A stretch of DNA of 25,113 nucleotides from CALGTL01 sp963579135 (GTDB lineage Bacteria; Chloroflexota; Dehalococcoidia; Lucifugimonadales; Australimonadaceae): NCBI GenBank assembly GCA_963579135.1, contig CAUZFB010000034.1, positions 1 through 25,113 of the forward strand, in the 5' to 3' direction. The position numbers and the translations under genes were made by a program. This document shows positions 1 through 7,260 of the stretch, one piece after another. The notes beneath the pieces were generated by a model. That model ran no database searches, had not been told where the DNA came from, and worked only from the letters and a program-made list of their open reading frames with translations. The stretch's first letter is position 1. Each line of letters starts with the position of its first letter.

Positions 1-387
1 GGCGTGGCGTTGATCATCATCACTCACAACTTGGGGGTGGTGGCCCGATACGCCAACCGCGTCAACGTGATGTATGCGGGTAAGGTGATTGAGAGTGCCT
101 CGGCGGACGATATCTACGCCAACCCCCGTCACCCCTACACGTTGGGTCTAATGGCTTCTGTGCCTCGGCTAGACCTACCGTTGAAGACTAGGCTCGATTC
201 CATCGAGGGCCAGCCACCCGACCTAAGCAATTTGCCGCAGGGCTGTTCCTTCCGATCGCGCTGCCGCTTTGCCATTGACCAGTGCGCAACGGATGAACCC
301 CCGTTGTCACGTTTGACTGAAGGGCACTCTGCGGCGTGTTGGGTCGCCGACCATCTAGCGGCCGACAAGCAGCCAACGGCACAGTAA
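1..387 (+). CDS. Peptide ABC transporter ATP-binding protein, OppD/DppD type (3' part only)
   Basis: This is the C-terminal end of an ATPase that powers import of oligopeptides, dipeptides or similar solutes. The reading frame is already open at base 1, so the GTG at 4 is not a real start and the Walker A, Q-loop and signature regions lie outside the window. Visible parts are the switch histidine (IITHNLGVV), the VNVMYAGKVIE strand, the NPRHPYTLGL segment and the cysteine-containing oligopeptide-transporter tail (GCSFRSRC, then another Cys seven residues on), typical of OppD/DppD/OppF/DppF. The stop TAA at 385-387 is followed by AAAGGAG and the ATG of a second ATPase ten bases later, so the two are co-transcribed as the usual ATPase pair. 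Permease and binding-protein genes would be expected upstream, outside the window. The substrate cannot be read from the ATPase. Confidence 0.93.
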   Translation, partial: GVALIIITHNLGVVARYANRVNVMYAGKVIESASADDIYANPRHPYTLGLMASVPRLDLPLKTRLDSIEGQPPDLSNLPQGCSFRSRCRFAIDQCATDEPPLSRLTEGHSAACWVADHLAADKQPTAQ

Positions 388-397
388 AGGAGAAAAC

Positions 398-1423
398 ATG
401 GAGCGGGTAACCGAGCAGACTGGTACCACGATCCAGAATGGCAAGGGGAATAATATCCTCGTTGACGTTCAGGGCCTGAAAATGCACTTCCCGATCACGT
501 CAGGCACGTTCTGGCCGAAGACCGTAGGGCTGGTCAAGGCTGTTGACGACGTCACTTTCTCCATTCGCCGCGGCGAGACTCTTGGACTAGTGGGCGAGTC
601 CGGCTGCGGCAAGACCACGGCCGGCCGGTGCATCCTCCATATCTACAAGCCCACAGCTGGTCATATCTTTTTTGATGGGCAAGATTTGACGGAGATGAGT
701 GCCCCCGACCTGCGGAAGATGCGCAGGGAAATGCAGATAATATTCCAGGATCCCTATAGCTCTCTCAACCCTCGCATGACTGCAGGCCAGATCGTGGCGG
801 AGCCGCTGGCCATTCACAAGCTCACCCACGGCCGCCATGAAACGCGAGATCGTGTGTCAGAGCTCTTCGCTCTGGTGGGGCTGAACCCTGCGATGACGAG
901 CCGCTACCCACACGAATTCAGCGGTGGCCAGCGCCAGCGCATCGGCATCGCCCGCGCCCTGGCAGTGAATCCGTCTTTCATTGTTTGCGACGAGGCAGTG
1001 TCCGCCCTGGATGTGTCCATTCAGGCGCAGGTGCTCAACCTCCTGCAAGATCTCCAAGACAAGTTCGACCTCACGTACCTCTTCATCGCCCATGATTTGT
1101 CGGTGGTGCGCCATGTGGCCGACCGTATCGTGGTCATGTATCTGGGTCATGTTGTGGAAGTCGCTTCGCGGGAGGAACTGTACACCAACCCGCTGCACCC
1201 TTACACCCAGGCTCTTATGTCAGCAGTCCCTATACCTGACCCAAGAATCGAGGCCAGCCGCCAGCGCACCATCTTGCGAGGTGAGGTACCCAGCCCGCTG
1301 AACGCACCCGCTGGGTGCGTGTTCCACCCCCGTTGCCCCATCATGACCGAGGAGTGCAAGGCCGGGGTACCGGAGCTTCGGGAAGTGACTCCGGATCATT
1401 GGGTGGCCTGTATTCGAGTATGA
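398..1423 (+). CDS. Peptide ABC transporter ATP-binding protein, OppF/DppF type
   Basis: The product is 341 aa, a normal length for OppF/DppF. All ATPase motifs are visible: Walker A GESGCGKTT (66-74), the Q-loop glutamine in IIFQDPYSSLNPRM (about 117), signature SGGQRQR (175-181), Walker B FIVCDEAVSALD (194-205) and the switch His in FIAHDLSVV (about 232). The tail carries the oligopeptide-transporter C-terminal domain with NPLHPYTQAL and GCVFHPRCP (306-314), plus further cysteines at about 320 and 338. It acts as the second nucleotide-binding subunit with the gene ending at 387, on the cytoplasmic face of an importer. AAAGGAG sits just ahead of the ATG. The stop TGA is immediately followed by the ATG of an amidohydrolase remnant. 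Substrate is unknown; nickel and oligosaccharide importers share this architecture. Confidence 0.95.
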   Translation: MERVTEQTGTTIQNGKGNNILVDVQGLKMHFPITSGTFWPKTVGLVKAVDDVTFSIRRGETLGLVGESGCGKTTAGRCILHIYKPTAGHIFFDGQDLTEMSAPDLRKMRREMQIIFQDPYSSLNPRMTAGQIVAEPLAIHKLTHGRHETRDRVSELFALVGLNPAMTSRYPHEFSGGQRQRIGIARALAVNPSFIVCDEAVSALDVSIQAQVLNLLQDLQDKFDLTYLFIAHDLSVVRHVADRIVVMYLGHVVEVASREELYTNPLHPYTQALMSAVPIPDPRIEASRQRTILRGEVPSPLNAPAGCVFHPRCPIMTEECKAGVPELREVTPDHWVACIRV

Positions 1424-1675
1424 ATGAAACGCAAGCCTAGTACTGCGGCGAAGGAGCGACCCTGGTACTTCCACACCGAGGCCGAGGAGCAAATGCTCTC
1501 CTATTTCATCTCGGTGATGGGAGATGACAAAGTCTTTTTCGCATCTGACTTTCCCCACTGGGACGGGGACTACCCGGCCACCGTGGACGAGATGCTGGAG
1601 CGGAAGGATTTGTCCGAGGAATCGCAGCAGAAGGTGATGGGCGAGAATGCTCGGAAGCTGTACCGGCTAGCGTGA
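1424..1675 (+). pseudogene. Amidohydrolase-family C-terminal remnant (83 codons)
   Basis: The frame encodes only the end of an amidohydrolase-2/ACMSD-like TIM-barrel enzyme. The segment YFHTEAEEQMLSYFISVMGD is followed by the metal-site strand FFASDFPHWDGD (catalytic-type Asp at about residue 42) and the usual ending GENARKLYRLA. The complete paralogue at 2002-3072 aligns by eye only over its last 75 or so residues (GTDYTH...GDNAVRLYNLG), so roughly three quarters of the barrel, including the N-terminal His site, is missing. The ATG directly abuts the stop codon of the preceding ABC ATPase with no separate Shine-Dalgarno. The first dozen residues (MKRKPSTAAKER) do not look like the family. 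I read it as a truncated gene left by recombination. It could still be translated by coupling to the ATPase gene, but it cannot form an active barrel. Confidence 0.75.
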
Positions 1676-2001
1676 TTTAGCCCTCAGCCGCTGCCCATGG
1701 TGACGAAGCCGTCGCAGGAAACTTTCACCGGCATCCCCAACTGAAAGGCACGCCTCTCCTAGCACCAGGCCCCATTGGCCGGGTATCAGGCGTGGCCAAC
1801 TCGCGGGCTCACGGCCCAACCGAGGTGCTCAACATGTTGCGTACCGAGACGAAACCCTGGGCGGGACGCAATCCCCTGGCCGTGACATCGCCAACCGGTC
1901 GGCGCGGGCTTCCCTTCCCCGAGGGACCATATCGCGCCCTTATTACGGTGCGGGCACGCGAGAGCGCCTCCGCATGATTGGACCTGTCCGGCGGACTGGA
2001 T
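1676..2001. other. Non-coding stretch between convergent genes
   Basis: About 325 bp between the amidohydrolase remnant and the stop of the complete amidohydrolase. Only short overlapping frames without recognisable protein features occur. A 16-codon minus-strand frame ending near 1687 (MPVKVSCDGFVTMGSG) looks a little like a protein C-terminus, but I cannot assign it. No convincing terminator with a T-run is seen. With the neighbouring remnant, the stretch may be decayed coding DNA. Confidence 0.5.
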
Positions 2002-3072
2002 CTATCCCAAGTTATACAGGCGCACCGCATTGTCCCCAGTGATTTTGGTGGCCTGCTCCTGGGTGATGAAGCCTTCGTTCCCCATGCGGTTGATCTCAGC
2101 CATGGCCTCAATGTCGGCGGACTGATCAGCGTGCGTGTAGTCGGTGCCAATCACCAATTGGTCTTCCCCGGTGTACTTGATGATGTACGGCAGGTCTTCG
2201 ACTGTCTGACACGCCGTGTAGAAGCGGTATTGCTTGAACAGATCAGCGTTTGCTTCACGGGCATTTATCCGGCCTATACCCTTTCGACGGGCCGCCAGCT
2301 CCGACATGACAAAGGGGACCCAGGATGCCATGGCCTCAATGAACCCAAAGCGCAGATTGGGGTACTTTTCAGGGATGCGTTGTTCAATCAAGCCAACGCA
2401 TGCATCCAAGATTGGATAAGTGGTGAACCACGGGCTGAATGTGTTTTGGTCTATCCCCGTCACGTTGGGGTCGCCTGAGGCAGTATGAATACAAATGGTC
2501 AGATCCAACTGATTGGCGGCGTCGTAGAGTGGATTAAAATAAGGATGTGCGGCGGTATGCCCGGCCTCAATGCCCTTCTTGAAAATTCCTACGGCACCAT
2601 GTTCCTTAGCAAACTCCATTTCCTTAATACATTCACCCATACTCAGCGTCGGCATCAGGGCAACCCACCGTAGGCGGCTGTGGCTGAGCGCGCACCGGCT
2701 AGCCATCCACCGGTTATAGGACTTCTTAAGAGCCACCTCCACTGCCGGCCGTGCGCTTATCTGCCTGAGGAAAAGCGTCGGGTAGCACACCTGGATGTCA
2801 ATCCCAAGCGCGTCCATGTCGCGAAGCCTGGCTTCGATATCAATGAGTTCTCGAGTCTCAACAGTCGTGCTGGTACGCTCGTCATCCCTGACGCGGCGCA
2901 ACCGAAAGGTTCCATCAAAGAACCAACTACGGTTGTACCCCGCGGGCAGATTGGCATTGCCTTCGCTCACCTGTGCCATGGTGACCGGCCGGAAATGCTC
3001 GAACTCCTTGTCCAAGAAATCCCAAGTCGCATCTGTCTCGTCAACGTGAGCGTCCGCATCTACAACCACCAT
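2002..3072 (-). CDS. Amidohydrolase (amidohydrolase-2 / ACMSD-like metal-dependent hydrolase)
   Basis: The product is a 356-aa TIM-barrel hydrolase or decarboxylase of the PF04909 type. The N-terminal metal motif reads VVDADAHVDE (His at residue 9; the first His of the classical HxH is Asp here). The barrel His is in LTICIHTASGDP (about 196), a conserved Glu in FGFIEAMASW (246), and the catalytic Asp in VIGTDYTHAD (311). The family C-terminus is GDNAVRLYNLG. I chose the ATG at 3072 over one 14 codons upstream because AGGAGG lies six bases before it and the motif starts at residue 3. Members cleave C-N or C-C bonds in carboxylated or cyclic substrates; the substrate here is unknown. It is transcribed alone, converging on the ABC transporter genes. 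A truncated relative lies at 1424-1675. Confidence 0.85.
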   Translation of the reverse strand: MVVVDADAHVDETDATWDFLDKEFEHFRPVTMAQVSEGNANLPAGYNRSWFFDGTFRLRRVRDDERTSTTVETRELIDIEARLRDMDALGIDIQVCYPTLFLRQISARPAVEVALKKSYNRWMASRCALSHSRLRWVALMPTLSMGECIKEMEFAKEHGAVGIFKKGIEAGHTAAHPYFNPLYDAANQLDLTICIHTASGDPNVTGIDQNTFSPWFTTYPILDACVGLIEQRIPEKYPNLRFGFIEAMASWVPFVMSELAARRKGIGRINAREANADLFKQYRFYTACQTVEDLPYIIKYTGEDQLVIGTDYTHADQSADIEAMAEINRMGNEGFITQEQATKITGDNAVRLYNLG

Positions 3073-3078
3073 AGTGAC

Positions 3079-3084
3079 CCTCCT
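3079..3084 (-). promoter_or_regulatory. Ribosome binding site of the amidohydrolase
   Basis: A perfect AGGAGG (minus strand) with a 6-nt spacer to the ATG at 3072. It decides the start in favour of the 356-aa form over the longer frame. Confidence 0.8.
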
Positions 3085-3478
3085 AACACAGCGATGAATG
3101 GGCGGGCCTGCCAACCTTTCGTTGGCTCACCGGCTCGCGAAGCTTACTAGTGAGCGCCTTCAATCTCGCTCATCGAACGGTCGTTAGACACTTTCAGCCA
3201 CGGGTACAGTCGGCAGGAAGATATTCCATATACAAACCTCGTGTCAAGATGCAGCAATTGCCCCATTTGATGCAGGGTGCCCCAGCCTTAAGCTCAGACC
3301 TGGGAATTCTGGTCACGGTCGTTATGCCTGCAGCGGGGGCGGTCAGCCTGGATCTGCTCAACGATTCAGCGTGGTACCACCACGAAGCTCCTTCTCCGTC
3401 GACGTTGGGCACCGGGGCAATCAAATTGTCTGACTCTCCGGTGGGTTGAAACATCGACCACCCGAATCAAGCCCGCAT
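3085..3478. other. Non-coding stretch
   Basis: About 390 bp between the amidohydrolase start and the end of the cyclotransferase-like gene, both on the minus strand. Frames of 86-99 codons exist on both strands, but their translations show no family features and no Shine-Dalgarno. It should contain the amidohydrolase promoter, which I cannot pinpoint. No RNA gene or terminator recognised. Confidence 0.5.
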
Positions 3479-3988
3479 CTAACATGCAACGTTATTGTTC
3501 CGATCGGCACGGTCTGTGTTCGAATCATGGTCGGTCACGACCGACCTCAATGTTTCCACATAATCAGCCGGCAGGTCGTGCGATTTTGCGCGTTCGATGA
3601 CAAAGTGCTGGTACCAATCGAACGGATGCAGCCAATCGTCTAGTGAATCTCCCCTCGCCACGTACGTAACCGCCTGATAGGTTTTCCCATCGCCGCCAAT
3701 CACGATGACAGTCTCTTCTTCGTACCCTCCGGCCCCAAGGCCCTCAGCCTTATCGAGTTTTGGTTTATCAGCCTCGCTGATCTCGTATACGACCCCGAAA
3801 ACGCAATCGGTCGCCTCGGTCATCGACACGAGGTTAGCCTTGCCGGAGCGATCCGATTTACTCCGCTTATTCCATCTCAAGACGAATCCGTCGAGACGTG
3901 CGATGCCGACACAGGCAGCAGATAGAGTTCTAGCTTTGAGTCGCCCTTCGCACATATTCGAACCGTATGCAAAATATGTAATCGACAT
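3479..3988 (-). CDS. Gamma-glutamylcyclotransferase-like protein (GGCT/AIG2 fold)
   Basis: The product is 169 aa. The N-terminus MSITYFAYGSNM contains the YGSN substrate-loop signature (8-11) of the gamma-glutamylcyclotransferase/AIG2 superfamily. The following region FGVVYEISEADKPKLDKAEG supplies the expected acidic residue (E82) before the conserved EG...GGY turn. Relatives convert gamma-glutamyl amino acids or gamma-glutamylamines to 5-oxoproline in the cytoplasm, but many bacterial members are uncharacterised, so the substrate is open. The open frame continues 38 codons upstream into a large inverted repeat. I placed the start at 3988, where GAGGAG is six bases ahead and the family fold begins. 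The last 15 or so residues (DSNTDRADRNNNVAC) are polar and look like an unstructured tail. Confidence 0.85.
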   Translation of the reverse strand: MSITYFAYGSNMCEGRLKARTLSAACVGIARLDGFVLRWNKRSKSDRSGKANLVSMTEATDCVFGVVYEISEADKPKLDKAEGLGAGGYEEETVIVIGGDGKTYQAVTYVARGDSLDDWLHPFDWYQHFVIERAKSHDLPADYVETLRSVVTDHDSNTDRADRNNNVAC

Positions 3989-3994
3989 CCACCT

Positions 3995-4000
3995 CTCCTC
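3995..4000 (-). promoter_or_regulatory. Ribosome binding site of the cyclotransferase-like gene
   Basis: GAGGAG on the minus strand, six bases before the ATG at 3988. It decides the 169-aa start and keeps the upstream inverted repeat out of the coding sequence. Confidence 0.75.
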
Positions 4001-4041
4001 TGGACTGGCATCACAAGTTGAAATGAAATCTGAGTTAACCC

Positions 4042-4101
4042 TGTACCCGAGATTCCCCAGTACCGGCATTGGCATGCCGGTACTGGGGAATCTCGGGTAC
4101 A
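4042..4101. repeat. Perfect 28-bp inverted repeat with a 4-nt loop
   Basis: Left arm 4042-4069 and right arm 4074-4101 are exact reverse complements, separated by TGGC (4070-4073). The arms begin TGTACCCGAGATTCCCC and end in CCGGCAT. TTAA occurs on both sides (4035-4038 and 4103-4106). It lies 54-113 bp upstream of the cyclotransferase-like start and has no T-run, so a simple intrinsic terminator is unlikely. A REP/MITE-like repeat, a long RNA hairpin in the 5' leader, or a cruciform site are the alternatives. No second copy was noticed in this window. Confidence 0.9.
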
Positions 4102-4475
4102 TTTAATCACTGGAACTCTTTGTTTGTTTCTATTTGCATAGAGATGACGCTCAGGGAGATCCTGAAGTGACCCAGCCGACGATATGCTGATCCGCTCTAG
4201 TTGAACGGTATTGTGAACACGGTTTGCATGGACGGAGAGTTCGACTCTCGGATCTTGGCGCTGGCGCGCCAGCGCCAGTCGACTCTGGGTCCGAATAGAC
4301 CGCGGACCACGCGCACGTTTCTCCTGCGCACAAGCCAAGGGCATTGGGGGGGAAGCGTCGGTGTCGGTGGGCATGAGACAAGTTCATCCTCAGGCGCGTT
4401 GACGCGCAGGCGCTCATCCGCTAGGTTCCCCTCAGTACGCTATCTGCGTGCTGCGCCAAAGTCTGGCAGCGCGCG
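4102..4475. other. Structured non-coding stretch upstream of the acyl-CoA ligase
   Basis: About 375 bp with no convincing gene. A 103-codon plus-strand frame here has no family features. The stretch contains a run of inverted repeats: a 6-bp stem with a 3-nt loop (4235-4249), a 22-bp perfect palindrome (4256-4277), a 6-bp stem with a 9-nt loop (4288-4308) and a GCGCGT/ACGCGC stem (4394-4407). TCGACTCT is repeated at 4241-4248 and 4279-4286, flanking the palindrome. It may be a leader region of the downstream operon or an unrecognised RNA. Confidence 0.5.
4256..4277. repeat. 22-bp perfect palindrome
   Basis: TGGCGCTGGCG is followed directly by its reverse complement. It is flanked by direct repeats of TCGACTCT 38 bp apart. 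Candidate operator, RNA hairpin or small element footprint; function not known. Confidence 0.85.
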
Positions 4476-4481
4476 AGGAGG
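4476..4481 (+). promoter_or_regulatory. Ribosome binding site deciding a GTG start
   Basis: A perfect AGGAGG with a 6-nt spacer to the GTG at 4488 of the acyl-CoA ligase. Confidence 0.8.
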
Positions 4482-4487
4482 CACGCA

Positions 4488-6068
4488 GTGTCCGTTGCCC
4501 GTCCATCTCTAGGTAAGCTCACGCCCGAACCGGTACAGCGGCTAGTCATCGACGCCGCTCAGCGTTGGCCCCGGAAGATCGCCATCGACGATGGCGATCG
4601 GCGCGTGACGTTCAGCGAGCTGAACACGTACACCGACCGTCTGGCGATCGCACTGCAGGGGATAGGAGTCAGCAAGGGCGATTTCGTGGGGATCCTCGCG
4701 CCTAATTGCCTGGAGTTCGAGGTGGGATTCTTCGGCATCCTGAAGGCGGGCGCGACCGTTACGACAATCAATTCGGGGTACCGGGAGCGGGAGATCGCAG
4801 CCCAACTGAACGCATCAGGCGCTGCGGTGCTCATCGTCCATGAGAGCCTAGTGAAAATGGCTGAGGCCGCCAACAAGGACACGCCCGGCCTAGAACAGTT
4901 GATCGTAATCAACGATAGCGCGGACGACGCAGACTCGTTCTGGGGGCTGATTGACGCTGCATTCGGCGAGCCAGCACCTGTTGAGATCGACCCGGTGCGC
5001 GATCTGGCAGCCCTGCCCTTCTCCAGCGGCACGACCGGCATGAACAAGGGTGTGATGCTTGCCCATGAGAACCTGCACGCCAACGTTCGCCAGCTCGCCA
5101 ACCGCGACGAGGGCAATGCGGTGGTCCACGACGACGTGGTGCTCGTTCACCTGCCGCTGTTCCACATCTACGGCATGACTGTGCTGATGCAGCAGTCGTT
5201 GTACGTGGGCGCGACGCAGGTGATGATGGGCCGTTTCGACATGGCTGAATTCCTGTCGCTCATCGAGGAGCATGGTGTGACCGTGCTGTACACGGCGCCG
5301 CCGGTGGGCGTTGGACTGTCGCAGACGCCATTGGTGGACGATTACGACGTATCGTCGTTGCGGTTCATCATGTTCGGCGCGGCGCCCATGTCGGCGGAGC
5401 TCCAACTGCGAATCGCGGATCGCCTGGGTTGCACCGTGATCCAGGGCTATGGCCTCACAGAGACGTCACCCGTGACGCACATGGATTTCGCCGACAAGAG
5501 GATGAAGCCAGGGTCGATCGGCCCTTTATTGCCCGACATTGAGCAGCGCGTGGTGGACATGGAGACAGGGTTGATCGATCTCGGCCCGAATGAGCTGGGC
5601 GAGTTACTGCTCCGTGGGGCGAACATCATGCGTGGTTACTACGACCGGCCCGACGCAACGGTGGAGGCCATCGATGGAGATGGCTGGTTCCGTACGGGCG
5701 ATCTGGTGAAGATCGACGAGGACGGCTATGTGTACGTACTGGACCGCAAGAAAGAGTTGATCAAGTACAGCGGGTTCCAGGTACCACCCGCAGAACTTGA
5801 GGGGATTCTGCTGGAACACCCTGCGGTGGCGGACGCTGCCGTCATCGGCAAAGACGACCTGGAGCACGGCGAGATCCCCAAGGCGTTCGTGGTGCTCAAG
5901 GCCGGTTCTGCGGCCAGCGCCCGCGAATTGATGGACTACGTCGGCGACCAGGTCGCGACGTTCAAGCGCGTCCGGGAGATCGAATTCATGGACGCTATCC
6001 CGAAGAACCCGTCAGGAAAGCTGCTACGCCGAGTGCTGGTGGACCGCGAGAGGGCGAAGGGCAGATAG
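4488..6068 (+). CDS. Acyl-CoA synthetase / AMP-dependent ligase (4-coumarate-CoA ligase-like)
   Basis: The 526-aa product activates a carboxylic acid as an acyl-AMP and transfers it to CoA. Adenylation-domain motifs are in order: the phosphate-binding loop FSSGTTGMNKG (178-188), the LPLFHIYGM helix (222-230), GAAP (297-300), YGLTETSP (321-328), GWFRTGDL (399-406), the hinge region DRKKELIKYSGFQV (419-432) and the catalytic lysine in PKNPSGK (K511). Order and length match 4-coumarate-CoA ligase and medium- or long-chain acyl-CoA ligases. The SSGTTGMNKG loop and a small-residue-rich pocket do not fix the acid used. Translation starts at GTG, with AGGAGG six bases ahead. It converges on an SDR gene only 7 bp downstream, and a CoA-transferase pair lies about 1.2 kb further on, suggesting a role in breaking down a carboxylic acid through CoA thioesters. 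Confidence 0.93.
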   Translation: MSVARPSLGKLTPEPVQRLVIDAAQRWPRKIAIDDGDRRVTFSELNTYTDRLAIALQGIGVSKGDFVGILAPNCLEFEVGFFGILKAGATVTTINSGYREREIAAQLNASGAAVLIVHESLVKMAEAANKDTPGLEQLIVINDSADDADSFWGLIDAAFGEPAPVEIDPVRDLAALPFSSGTTGMNKGVMLAHENLHANVRQLANRDEGNAVVHDDVVLVHLPLFHIYGMTVLMQQSLYVGATQVMMGRFDMAEFLSLIEEHGVTVLYTAPPVGVGLSQTPLVDDYDVSSLRFIMFGAAPMSAELQLRIADRLGCTVIQGYGLTETSPVTHMDFADKRMKPGSIGPLLPDIEQRVVDMETGLIDLGPNELGELLLRGANIMRGYYDRPDATVEAIDGDGWFRTGDLVKIDEDGYVYVLDRKKELIKYSGFQVPPAELEGILLEHPAVADAAVIGKDDLEHGEIPKAFVVLKAGSAASARELMDYVGDQVATFKRVREIEFMDAIPKNPSGKLLRRVLVDRERAKGR

Positions 6069-6075
6069 CGCACGA

Positions 6076-6942
6076 CTACATCAGGGAGAAGCCGCTGACG
6101 CGCCAGTGGGGCTCGATTCCGGGGCCCCGTCCGTCGGTTATCCAGCCCGCCTCCTGGAGTAGCTGCTGGCTGTAGCCGACGCGGCCCGTCATGGAGTCCA
6201 GCGGCTGGGTCAACAACAGCAGGACGGCCTGGGCAAGCATGTCGGTGGATTCCCCACGAGGGTCGTCGTAGCCGGTGACGAGGTGGTGGTAGACGGTGCC
6301 AGGCGTGGCCACGATGAGGGACGGCGCGACGGCCGCGACGCCCACGCCATCGGGGTAGACCTCAGCTGCAAGCCCTTGCGAAAAGCGTTCCAGCGCCGCC
6401 TTTTCCGCGCCGTAGCAGGAGCTGCCCTTGAGGCGATACTCCTCACCGAAATCGCCCTCGTGGGGCCCCCGCCCAGGGCCGATCGCGGCGACCGATGAGA
6501 TGCTGATGATGCGCCCGTCACGGCGAGGCAACATATCGTTGAGCACGAGCTGGCTCAGGATGAACGGCGCGTGTACGTTGATCGCCCACGATCGCATCCA
6601 GCGATTCACGGCGTAGTCCTTGATCGGCACGAAGTAGCTCAGCGCAGCGTTGTTGACCAGGATGTCCACCGGACCGTACTCGTCCCGCGCCGCCTGAACG
6701 AGCGATTCGCAACCTTGAGGGGTGGAGATGTCGCACGGGAAGGCGATGGCCTCCCCGCCCGCCGAGGTGATCCCTGCAACGGTCGTTTCCAGGGAGCCTT
6801 CGAGGGGGTGGTCGCCCTCCTTTAGCGTGCGCGCGGCCGCTACAACGCGTGTGCCTTCGCTCGCAAGCACCGTCGCGATCTGGGCGCCAATGCCCCTACT
6901 GGCTCCCGTAACGATCGCCGTCTTGTTGTCGAGCTTACCCAC
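6076..6942 (-). CDS. Short-chain dehydrogenase/reductase (SDR), classical type
   Basis: The 288-aa product is an NAD(P)-dependent oxidoreductase with a Rossmann fold. The cofactor motif is TGASRGIG (12-19), the structural motif NNA is at 97-99, and the catalytic set is Ser at about 149-150, Tyr177 and Lys181 (CYGAEKAAL). All expected residues are present, in contrast to the other SDR at 17031-17786. It is slightly longer than the 250-aa norm because of an insert around 155-172 (GPGRGPHEGDFGEEYRLKG) and an extended C-terminus after residue 255. The start is GTG at 6942 with GGAGG six bases upstream; a nearby ATG at 6946 is in another frame and hits a stop at once. It converges tail to tail with the acyl-CoA ligase. 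Substrate unknown, likely a hydroxyacyl or alcohol intermediate. Confidence 0.9.
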   Translation of the reverse strand: MGKLDNKTAIVTGASRGIGAQIATVLASEGTRVVAAARTLKEGDHPLEGSLETTVAGITSAGGEAIAFPCDISTPQGCESLVQAARDEYGPVDILVNNAALSYFVPIKDYAVNRWMRSWAINVHAPFILSQLVLNDMLPRRDGRIISISSVAAIGPGRGPHEGDFGEEYRLKGSSCYGAEKAALERFSQGLAAEVYPDGVGVAAVAPSLIVATPGTVYHHLVTGYDDPRGESTDMLAQAVLLLLTQPLDSMTGRVGYSQQLLQEAGWITDGRGPGIEPHWRVSGFSLM

Positions 6943-7260
6943 GCATAGCCTCCGTCAAGCCGCAAAGCTGGCGCACCCATCTGCGCGAGCACGCAGCATA
7001 CCGTGGCGCGGCAGGTTCAGCGACTCCGGTTCAGCGATAATTGGTTGTGTCACCGGCGGGCAGCGACACGGGACAGAAATCAGGAGAAGCGATAGCAATC
7101 TGTGCGCATCGGGCCCAAATATCACCCATCCTAACGTCCGATACCCGGACTCAGCACCCGAGGCGAGCACGCAATCGCGCGGGTTCTCTGAGGGTTCTCC
7201 ACGGATCGGATCAGAAGGCTTGGCACCGAGTACCCAAGCACGGTAGGGTTGGGCAACACC
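6943..7260. other. Divergent intergenic region
   Basis: About 318 bp between divergently transcribed SDR and CoA-transferase genes. It should hold promoters for both. A TTGGCA at 7220-7225 could be a -35 element for the CoA-transferase operon, but the matching -10 (TAGGGT, 18-nt spacing) is poor. GGGTTCTC occurs twice in the 7180-7200 area. No gene or RNA recognised. Confidence 0.4.

Noticed and set aside
3194..3454. 86-codon minus-strand and 99-codon plus-strand frames in the 3085-3478 gap
   Set aside because: Neither translation shows family features, a Shine-Dalgarno or a sensible start, and they overlap each other on opposite strands.
4042..4101. Large inverted repeat as an intrinsic terminator
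   Set aside because: No T-run on either side, a stem far longer than usual, and a position upstream of the only nearby gene start.
4235..4260. Possible tRNA T-arm (GAGAG, TTCGACT loop)
   Set aside because: Only three of five stem pairs form with a 7-nt loop, there is no matching acceptor stem, and no D or anticodon arm could be found upstream.
4201..4512. 103-codon frame upstream of the acyl-CoA ligase
   Set aside because: Low-complexity Arg/Thr/Ser-rich translation with no motif; it overlaps the palindromes and the well-supported ligase start.
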